DNA from: Pelethousia sp002409725 | Lineage (GTDB): Bacteria; Bacillota; Clostridia; Christensenellales; CAG-138 | Direction of reading: 5' to 3' | Length of the DNA: 15,520 bases | Assembly: GCA_937915455.1 (NCBI GenBank) | Contig: CALDNN010000083.1 | Coordinates: 1-15,520, forward strand | Shown: positions 1-6,306 of the stretch, in pieces | How positions within the stretch are numbered: the stretch's first letter is position 1 | Layout of the letters: each line of letters begins with the position of its first letter | Translations under genes and position numbers: made by a program | The notes under the pieces: model-generated | The model's input: the letters and a program-made list of their open reading frames with translations, nothing else | Told to the model about the DNA's origin: nothing | Database searches by the model: none

Positions 1-93
1 ATGGACAAGGTTTTGCAGAAAGTATTCTCCGGCAGCAAGGCCAAGCTGCTGGAGCTGAACCGGAAGGCATTCCATGCCTTTAAGAGCCGCTAA
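1..93 (+). CDS. 3' end of an upstream gene; possibly 2-oxoacid:ferredoxin oxidoreductase gamma subunit
   Basis: An open frame enters at base 1 and stops at a TAA at 91-93, giving about 30 C-terminal residues ending LLELNRKAFHAFKSR. The ATG at base 1 is probably internal, because no upstream sequence is visible. The ending resembles the ELNxKAFxxG-type tail I associate with gamma subunits of 2-oxoacid:acceptor oxidoreductases (VorC/KorC/IorB class), which act with CoA and ferredoxin on 2-oxo acids. This rests on a short tail only. The context supports it: 21 bases later comes a branched-chain aminotransferase, whose products are the substrates of such enzymes. It could equally be another small soluble protein. 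Confidence 0.4.
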   Translation: MDKVLQKVFSGSKAKLLELNRKAFHAFKSR

Positions 94-114
94 GATGAAA
101 GGAGCTTTTACGCT

Positions 115-1191
115 ATGAGCTATACATTCCCCATCACCCGTACAACGAACCCCCAGCCCAAGCCCCCGGCGGATCAACTGGGCTTTGCCCGCTATTTCAC
201 GGATCACATGTTCGTGATGCGCTACGACGAGGGCCAGGGCTGGCACGACGGGCAGATTGTGCCCCACGCGCCTATTATGATGGACCCGGCGTGCGCCGTG
301 CTCCACTATGCCCAGATGATGTTCGAGGGTATGAAGGCCTACAAACGGGCGGATGGCCGCGTGCAGCTTTTCCGCCCTGATATGAACGCCAAGCGCCTCA
401 ACCGCACCAACGAGCGCATCTGCATCCCCGAGATGGATGAAGAGCTGTTCCTCGCAGCCGTTAAGGCTACGGTGCAGGCGGATATCGACTGGGTGCCGGA
501 TGGGCCCGGCACGGCCCTCTACATCCGCCCCTTCATCTTCGCGGACGAGGTCTCCTTCAGCGTGCTGCCAGCCAAGCATTACCGCTTCATGATCATCCTC
601 ACCCCGGTCGGCTCCTACTACGCAGCCAACGACGGCGGCCTCGCCGCCACCCGCATCTATGTGGAGGATGAATTCATCCGTGCGGCTGTAGGCGGTACGG
701 GCTTTGCCAAGGTGGGCGGCAACTACGCGGGCGGCATGAAGGCCTCTGAAAAGGCCGCGGCCCACAACTGCAAGGATGTGCTGTGGCTGGATGCGGTGGA
801 ACACCGCTACCTTGAAGAAATCGGCACCTCCAACGCCTTTTTCATGATCGATGGCGAGGTAATCACCTCCCCCCTTACCGGTACCATTTTGCCCGGCATC
901 ACGCGCGACAGCGTGCTGACCCTGCTGCGCAAGTGGGGGGTGCCCGTTTCCGAGCGCAGGCTGAGCCTTGACGAGCTTTTCGCGGCAGCGGAGGCTGGCA
1001 AGCTGCAGGAGGTCTTTGCCAGCGGCACCGCGGCCGTGATCTCCCCCATCGGCTGCCTCCATTATAAGGATAAAGATGTGACCGTGGGCAACGGCAAGGT
1101 CGGCCCGGTGGCCCAGCGGCTCTACGACGCCATTTACGGCATGCAAACGGGCAAGGTCCCGGACGACATGGGCTGGACTATGACCCTCTAA
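115..1191 (+). CDS. ilvE: Branched-chain amino acid aminotransferase (class IV, PLP)
   Basis: A 358-residue fold-type IV aminotransferase that interconverts Val, Leu and Ile with their 2-oxo acids using 2-oxoglutarate/glutamate in the cytoplasm. The long form, similar to the eukaryotic-type BCAT group, is seen from the length and motifs. The PLP Schiff-base lysine is K199 in GTGFAKVGGNYAG; E235 in YLEEIGTSN should contact the pyridine nitrogen; FASGTAAVISPIG (301-313) is the phosphate-binding turn. R138 in YIRPF and the FEGMKAY segment (70-76) are also typical. The start is set by AAAGGAG at 98-104. The upstream stop is only 21 bases away and no promoter is visible, so it is co-transcribed with the gene before it, and 25 bases separate it from the LeuA-like gene that follows. 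The assignment is secure; direction of flux (synthesis or breakdown) cannot be read from it. Confidence 0.95.
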   Translation: MSYTFPITRTTNPQPKPPADQLGFARYFTDHMFVMRYDEGQGWHDGQIVPHAPIMMDPACAVLHYAQMMFEGMKAYKRADGRVQLFRPDMNAKRLNRTNERICIPEMDEELFLAAVKATVQADIDWVPDGPGTALYIRPFIFADEVSFSVLPAKHYRFMIILTPVGSYYAANDGGLAATRIYVEDEFIRAAVGGTGFAKVGGNYAGGMKASEKAAAHNCKDVLWLDAVEHRYLEEIGTSNAFFMIDGEVITSPLTGTILPGITRDSVLTLLRKWGVPVSERRLSLDELFAAAEAGKLQEVFASGTAAVISPIGCLHYKDKDVTVGNGKVGPVAQRLYDAIYGMQTGKVPDDMGWTMTL

Positions 1192-1200
1192 GTTTTGAGA

Positions 1201-1219
1201 AGGCAGGTGAGTATCCTTG
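1201..1219 (+). promoter_or_regulatory. Ribosome binding site with TTG start for the LeuA-like gene
   Basis: AGGCAGGTGA at 1201-1210 matches the AAGGAGGTGA consensus closely and lies 6 bases before a TTG codon at 1217. No ATG or GTG in frame is better placed before the conserved strand RKIEIVDITLR, so TTG is the likely initiator. A TTG start often lowers translation relative to neighbours. Confidence 0.6.
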
Positions 1220-2650
1220 CGCAAGATCGAAATCGTAGATATTACTCTGCGGGTGAGCGGCCAGCTCTCCGCCTCCGGCCTGAGCTTCAAGGAGAAGCTG
1301 GAGATCGCGAAGCTGCTGGAAAAGCTGCGGGTGGATGTGATCGAAACCGGCTGCATCGGCGATGCGCCGGCGGATAAGGTGGCCATCCGCACCATTGCGG
1401 ACACCATCGTCGAGAGCGTGGTCAGCGTGCCCGTGGGCCTTTCGGAAGCGGAAATCCGAAGGGCCGCCGAAGCCCTCTCCAGGGCTAAACGCCCCAGGCT
1501 CAACCTCACCGTGCCCACCAGCACGGTGCAGATGGAATACGCCTACCAGCTCAAGCCGGAGGGGCTGCTCAAGGCAGTAAAGGAAAGCCTTGCGCTGTGC
1601 ACGGCCCTTTGCGGCGATGTGGAATTCACGGCAGAAGATGCAACCCGCAGCGAGCCTGCCTTTTTAGCGCAGATGGTAGATGCCGCCCTCTCTGGGGGCG
1701 TGAAAACCATCGCCCTGTGCGACAGCGCAGGCCAGCTTTTGCCCGGCGAGGCGGCGGAGCTTATACGGAGCCTGGAAGCCGCTATACCCGCCCTTTCCGA
1801 AGCGCGCCTTTGCGTGCAACTGCAGGATGGATTAGGATTGGCTACGGCCAACGCCCTCTCATGTGCCGCAGCCGGCGTTGCCGCCTTCAAGACCACCTTC
1901 AACGGCCTCGGCACCTGCCTTTCCATGGAGGAATTCCTGCAGGCCATTTCCCGCCGGGGGGATGCTTTGGGTATTATGAGCGGCGTGGATACCACCCAAT
2001 GCCAGCGCGCCTGCAAGCATATGGAGGCCCTGCTGGGCATGAACCGCACGGGCCGCTCCGCTTTCAGCCGGGTTATCGGCACAGCCGAACCGGAGGGCGA
2101 CCGGGATAAGGAGCCCATCACCGCCGAATCCGATGCCTATACCCTGCGCCGCCGCATCGAAAAGCTGGGCTATGACCTCGACGAGGAAGACCTCAAGCGG
2201 GTAGCCCAGCGCGTAAGGCTGCTGGCGGAAAAGAAAAAGGTGGACGACCGCGACCTCGAGGCCCTGGTGGCCGAGCTGACCCGCCATGTAACCCCCACCT
2301 ACCAGCTGGTTCGCTATACCATCAACAGCGGCAACAGCATCCTCGCCACGGCCAGCATCCAGCTGGAAAAGCAGGGCCAGGCCATGCAGGCCGTTTCCGT
2401 GGGCGACGGGCCGATCGACGCCTCCTTTTTGGCGCTCGAGCAGATGCTGGGCCACCATTTCGAGCTGGAAGATTTCCACATCCAGGCCGTTACCGAGGGC
2501 CGCGAGGCCATGGGCGACGCGTTGGTGAAGCTGCGTCACGAGGGTCGGGTGTATCCTGGTAGGGGCCTTTCTACGGATATCATCGGCGCCAGCATCCAGG
2601 CCTACCTGCACGCAGTCAACAAGATCGTACATGAGGAGCGCACGGTATGA
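1217..2650 (+). CDS. LeuA-like protein (HMGL-type barrel plus LeuA dimer domain) lacking metal ligands
   Basis: A 477-residue relative of 2-isopropylmalate/citramalate synthase. Residues about 1-265 form the HMGL-like TIM barrel and about 355-477 the LeuA allosteric dimer domain, with a well-kept GDGPIDASFLALEQ motif (397-410) and TDIIGASIQAY near the end. Active synthases have LRDGxQ, HxHND and NGxGE. Here these read LRVSGQ (V13 in place of the metal Asp), QLQDG (Q201 and Q203 in place of both metal His), and NGLGT (229-233, Glu lost). The conserved His of the TSxxH segment is Q105. By contrast R12 and EDATRS (140-145) remain. The frame is intact and the regulatory domain is preserved, so it is not a decaying gene. 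It cannot be assumed to make isopropylmalate; a regulatory or altered-chemistry role is inferred. Start is TTG at 1217, chosen for its spaced AGGTGA site; the stop overlaps the next start. Confidence 0.85.
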   Translation: MRKIEIVDITLRVSGQLSASGLSFKEKLEIAKLLEKLRVDVIETGCIGDAPADKVAIRTIADTIVESVVSVPVGLSEAEIRRAAEALSRAKRPRLNLTVPTSTVQMEYAYQLKPEGLLKAVKESLALCTALCGDVEFTAEDATRSEPAFLAQMVDAALSGGVKTIALCDSAGQLLPGEAAELIRSLEAAIPALSEARLCVQLQDGLGLATANALSCAAAGVAAFKTTFNGLGTCLSMEEFLQAISRRGDALGIMSGVDTTQCQRACKHMEALLGMNRTGRSAFSRVIGTAEPEGDRDKEPITAESDAYTLRRRIEKLGYDLDEEDLKRVAQRVRLLAEKKKVDDRDLEALVAELTRHVTPTYQLVRYTINSGNSILATASIQLEKQGQAMQAVSVGDGPIDASFLALEQMLGHHFELEDFHIQAVTEGREAMGDALVKLRHEGRVYPGRGLSTDIIGASIQAYLHAVNKIVHEERTV

Positions 2651-5106
2651 AGCTATCCTTTGAGACCCGGGGCTGGGAGGAATTCTCCTGGAATGAAGCC
2701 CTTGCCTTAGCTAAAGAGTACGGCTTTGGCGGCGTTTCCTTCGCCCATACCCAGGCCGCGGCACACCGGATGCTGGAGAGTTCCCGCGCGCCCCAGCGGC
2801 GGCGGGAACTGGAACAGGCCCTGGGCCAGGCCGGCCTGATCATCCCCTGCCTGGCCACCGCATCCAGCCTGGAAGAAGCGGACGCCATCGAAGAAGTGTG
2901 CGAAGCTATCCGCCTGGCCGCGGCCATCGCCGTGCCCTATGTGCAGCTCTACGCGGACGGCGATGAAGAAGCCGTGAAAACGGCCCTCACCGCGCTTTTG
3001 CCAGAAGCCGAGGCACGGGATGTGACCCTGCTAATGCAAACGGCCGGGGCCTATGGCGATACGGGCCGCCTGCGGGCGCTGCTCAACGAATTCGCCAGCG
3101 ACCACCTGGCCGCCCTTTGGGATATCGCCGGCCCCCTAAGCGCCGGCGAAGCCCCGGGCAAGACCATCGAAAACCTGGGGGCCTATGTGAAGCACGCCTA
3201 CATCCACGATAGCCAGGGGGGCCGCCCCTGCCTGATCGGGGATGGCGAAGCGCCGCTTGGCGAGATCATGGCAGCCCTGCGCTCCATCGATTACAAGGGC
3301 TTCCTCTCGCTGGTTTGGCCACAGGCGGTTTGGGAGAGCCTGGATATTGACGTGGCCCTGCCCCATTATGTGAACCATATGCGGCGCTTCCTCACGGATA
3401 GCCGATCGGGCAGCCGCCTCTACAGCAACCGCGCGGGTACGGGCCATTTTATCTGGCCTAAGGACCAGCTGATCCCTCTCACCTTTTCCCAGATGCTGGA
3501 TAAGGTGACGGATACTTTCCCGGATCAATACGCCTTCCGTTTCACCACGCTGGATTATACACGCACCTATGCCCAATTCCGTGCGGATGTGGATGATTTT
3601 GCCCGCGCCCTCATCGCCCTGGGCGTGAAGGCCGGGGATCATGTGACCGTTTGGGCCACCAATGTACCCCAATGGTATGTGGCCTTTTGGGCCACCGTAA
3701 AGCTGGGCGCCGTGCTGGTAACCATGAACACCGCCTATAAAATCCACGAGGCGGAATACCTGCTGCGCCAGTCCGATACGCACACACTAATCATGATCGA
3801 CGGCTATCGCGAGGTCAGCTATGTGGATATTATCAAGGAGCTTTGCCCGGAATTGGCCGAGGCCGATGCGTCAAAACCCCTGCGCTGCAAGCGCCTGCCC
3901 TTCCTTCGGCATGTGATCACCGTTTCCTCCGGTCAAAGCGGCTGCCTCACCTGGGCGGACGCCCTAGCCTTCTCCGAAAGGATACCGGTTGAGGAAGTGT
4001 GGCGCAGGGCGGCCAAGGTGAGGCCGGACGACGTGTGCAACATGCAGTATACCTCCGGCACCACGGGCTTCCCCAAAGGGGTGATGCTCACCCACCGCAA
4101 CATCGTCAACAACGGCAAATGCATAGGCGACCGCATGGATCTTTCCACGGCGGACCGGATGATGATCCAGGTGCCCATGTTCCACTGCTTCGGCATGGTT
4201 CTGGCCATGACCGCGGCCATGACCCACGGCGCGACCCTTTCACCCCTGCCCTATTTTTCCGCCAAGGCCTCTCTGGCCTGCGTGAAGCAGGAGCGGATCA
4301 CCTGCTTCCACGGCGTGCCCACCATGTTCATCGCCATGCTGGAGCACCCGGATTTCTGCCAGGAGGATTTTGCCTGCATGCGCACGGGCATCATGGCCGG
4401 CAGCCCCTGCCCGGAGCCGGTAATGCGGGATGTGCTGGATAAGATGAACATGAAGGAGATCACCATCGTGTTTGGCCAGACCGAGGCCTCCCCAGGCTGC
4501 ACCATGAGCAGCGCTTCCGACCCCATCGATGTGCGGGTGTCCACCGTAGGCCGCCCCCTGCCCGAAATCGAGTGCCGCATCGTGAACCCGGAAACCGCTG
4601 AGGAAATGCCGGATGGCGCCAACGGCGAATTCGTAGTGCGAGGCTACAACATCATGAAGGGCTATTACAAAATGCCCGAGGCCACCGCATCCGCTATTGA
4701 CAAGGACGGCTGGCTGCACACGGGAGACCTGGCCTGCCGTGAGCCGGACGGCAACTTCCGCATCACCGGCAGGCTCAAGGATATGATCATCCGCGGCGGC
4801 GAGAACATCTACCCCAAGGAGATTGAGGAATTCATCTACACCCACCCCAAGGTGAAGGATGTGCAGGTGATCGGCGTGCCCGACGCGGCCCTAGGCGAAG
4901 CGGTGATGGCCTGCGTGGTGCTCAAGGATGGCGTAAGCATGGAGGAAGAGGAGGTGCGCGCCTTCGTACGGGCCAGCATGGCCAAGCACAAGGTGCCCCG
5001 CTATGTCAGATTTGTAGACGGCTTCCCCATGAACGCGGCCGGCAAAATCCTCAAATATAAAATGCGGGAGGACGCGACAGAAGAGCTGGCCGCCCATCCG
5101 TCCTAA
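2647..5106 (+). CDS. Fusion: xylose-isomerase-type TIM barrel domain plus AMP-forming acyl-CoA ligase
   Basis: An 819-residue two-domain protein. Residues 1-250 look like a sugar phosphate isomerase/epimerase (AP endonuclease 2-type) barrel: WDIAGP (158-163), HAYIHD (183-188), GDGEAPLGEIM (198-208) and YKGFLSLVW (216-224). Residues about 275-819 are a full ANL-superfamily ligase of the FadD/medium-chain type, which activates a carboxylate to acyl-AMP and then acyl-CoA: P-loop YTSGTTGFPKG (468-478), FGQTEAS (609-615), HTGD (691-694), hinge GRLKDMIIRGGENIYPKEIE (708-727) and catalytic K800 in PMNAAGK. The ATG overlaps the preceding TGA (ATGA) with GAGGAG at 2633-2638, implying translational coupling. 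The frame is open across the linker and no convincing internal start precedes the ligase. The barrel seems to lack acidic metal ligands (V223 in SLVW, Q131). Substrate is unknown; branched short-chain acids are suggested by ilvE. Ligase call is secure, barrel call good. Confidence 0.9.
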   Translation: MKLSFETRGWEEFSWNEALALAKEYGFGGVSFAHTQAAAHRMLESSRAPQRRRELEQALGQAGLIIPCLATASSLEEADAIEEVCEAIRLAAAIAVPYVQLYADGDEEAVKTALTALLPEAEARDVTLLMQTAGAYGDTGRLRALLNEFASDHLAALWDIAGPLSAGEAPGKTIENLGAYVKHAYIHDSQGGRPCLIGDGEAPLGEIMAALRSIDYKGFLSLVWPQAVWESLDIDVALPHYVNHMRRFLTDSRSGSRLYSNRAGTGHFIWPKDQLIPLTFSQMLDKVTDTFPDQYAFRFTTLDYTRTYAQFRADVDDFARALIALGVKAGDHVTVWATNVPQWYVAFWATVKLGAVLVTMNTAYKIHEAEYLLRQSDTHTLIMIDGYREVSYVDIIKELCPELAEADASKPLRCKRLPFLRHVITVSSGQSGCLTWADALAFSERIPVEEVWRRAAKVRPDDVCNMQYTSGTTGFPKGVMLTHRNIVNNGKCIGDRMDLSTADRMMIQVPMFHCFGMVLAMTAAMTHGATLSPLPYFSAKASLACVKQERITCFHGVPTMFIAMLEHPDFCQEDFACMRTGIMAGSPCPEPVMRDVLDKMNMKEITIVFGQTEASPGCTMSSASDPIDVRVSTVGRPLPEIECRIVNPETAEEMPDGANGEFVVRGYNIMKGYYKMPEATASAIDKDGWLHTGDLACREPDGNFRITGRLKDMIIRGGENIYPKEIEEFIYTHPKVKDVQVIGVPDAALGEAVMACVVLKDGVSMEEEEVRAFVRASMAKHKVPRYVRFVDGFPMNAAGKILKYKMREDATEELAAHPS

Positions 5107-5111
5107 CCGCC

Positions 5112-5143
5112 AAGGCCCCGCGCTTGCAGAAAGACGGGGCCTT
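5112..5143 (+). terminator. GC-rich hairpin after the ilvE operon, probable terminator
   Basis: A 9-bp perfect stem AAGGCCCCG/CGGGGCCTT with a 14-base loop begins 5 bases after the ligase stop codon and ends just before the next promoter. There is no U-tract after it, so it is either a weak intrinsic terminator or a 3'-end stabilising hairpin. Confidence 0.5.
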
Positions 5144-5156
5144 ACCCATGCGCCAA

Positions 5157-5185
5157 TTGACATTTCCCACCGCCGCCTTTAGACT
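5157..5185 (+). promoter_or_regulatory. SigA-type promoter for the threonine aldolase gene
   Basis: TTGACA (5157-5162), a 17-base spacer, then TAGACT (5180-5185). The -35 is a perfect match and the -10 matches 4 of 6. It sits downstream of the hairpin at 5112-5143 and 34 bases before the start codon, so transcription would begin near 5192. Confidence 0.65.
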
Positions 5186-5219
5186 GGATAGAAAGCAGAA
5201 ACAGGCAAAGGAGAGATCC

Positions 5220-6257
5220 ATGATCTATTTTCAATGCGATTACGCGGAGGGCTGCCATCCGGCTATCTTAGAGGCGCTCCAACGTACCAATATGGAGCAG
5301 ACGCCGGGCTACGGTCTGGATGACCACTGCGAGCGTGCCCGGGCCAAGGTGCGGGCCGCCTGTGGTCGGCCGGATGCAGACGTGCACTTTCTCGTAGGCG
5401 GCACCCAGGCCAACACCACCGTCATCTCCTCTATATTGCGCCATCACCAAGGCGTGATCTCGGCGGACGCGGGGCATATCGCCACCCACGAGACCGGGGC
5501 CATCGAGGCCACGGGGCACAAAGTCCTGGCCCTACCCTCCGTGGATGGAACCATCACCGCGGAGCAGGTGGAGGCCCTTTGCAAGGAGCACTTCAACAGC
5601 CCCATCAAGGAGCACACCGTACAGCCCGGCATGGTGTATATCTCATTCCCCACGGAATCCGGCACGCTCTACAGCAAGGCCCGCCTTGCGGCCCTCAAGG
5701 CCGTTTGCGACGCCTACGGCCTGCCGCTCTTCATCGATGGGGCGCGGCTGGGCTACGGCCTTATGAGCCCGGCCTGTGACCTAACCCTGGAGGATATCGC
5801 CAGCCTCTGCGATGTGTTCTACATCGGCGGCACCAAGTGCGGCGCGCTCTTTGGCGAGGCCGTGGTCATCACCGGCGAAGCCTTGAAGAAGGATTTCCGC
5901 TATGCCATCAAACAACGGGGCGGCATGCTGGCCAAGGGCCGCCTGCTTGGCATCCAGTTCGATACGCTGCTCTCGAATGGCCTCTATTTCGATATCTGCC
6001 GCCGGGCCGTGGAGCAGGCTTTGGCTTTACGCCAGGCCTTTATGGATAAGGACGTGGCCATGTGGGGCAATTCCTTTACCAACCAGCAGTTCCCCATCCT
6101 CTCTGCGACGCAGATGAAATACCTTACGCAATGCGGCTATGTATACGAGGTTTGGGGCCCGGCAGATGCGGGCCGCACCATTGTGCGCTTTTGCACCAGC
6201 TGGGCCACCCGCCCGGAAAACATCGAAAAGCTGATTGCGGATATCAAGGCGATGTGA
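5220..6257 (+). CDS. ltaE: Low-specificity L-threonine aldolase (PLP)
   Basis: A 345-residue fold-type I PLP enzyme that cleaves L-threonine/allo-threonine to glycine and acetaldehyde in the cytoplasm; the family is usually 330-350 residues. Seen: TPGYGLDDH (28-36), GGTQANT (60-66), the stacking-His region DAGHIATHETGA (83-94), D173 in FIDGARLGYGL (171-181), and the PLP lysine K206 in YIGGTKCGALFGE. The frame is open further upstream, but the ATG at 5220 is chosen because AAAGGAGAG (5207-5215) is correctly spaced and the protein begins at the conserved N-terminal FxxDY segment. It has its own promoter and runs, with a 49-base gap lacking a terminator, into the Eis-like acetyltransferase gene. 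Related tyrosine phenol-lyase-like beta-eliminating enzymes share this fold, so substrate range is inferred. Confidence 0.9.
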   Translation: MIYFQCDYAEGCHPAILEALQRTNMEQTPGYGLDDHCERARAKVRAACGRPDADVHFLVGGTQANTTVISSILRHHQGVISADAGHIATHETGAIEATGHKVLALPSVDGTITAEQVEALCKEHFNSPIKEHTVQPGMVYISFPTESGTLYSKARLAALKAVCDAYGLPLFIDGARLGYGLMSPACDLTLEDIASLCDVFYIGGTKCGALFGEAVVITGEALKKDFRYAIKQRGGMLAKGRLLGIQFDTLLSNGLYFDICRRAVEQALALRQAFMDKDVAMWGNSFTNQQFPILSATQMKYLTQCGYVYEVWGPADAGRTIVRFCTSWATRPENIEKLIADIKAM

Positions 6258-6306
6258 TGGGTCCGCGCGAGCGGTACCAAAGAAATAATAGCAAGGAGGT
6301 TCCGTT

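Noticed and set aside
1217..2650. Possible pseudogene or frameshift in the LeuA-like gene
   Set aside because: The frame is intact from start to stop, substrate-side residues and the regulatory domain are well kept, and the changes are point substitutions at the metal site, so decay is not the best explanation.
3380..3500. A separate start codon for the acyl-CoA ligase inside the fusion
   Set aside because: In-frame ATG codons at residues 245 and 282 lack a spaced Shine-Dalgarno site, and no stop codon interrupts the linker; a single fused chain is the simpler reading.
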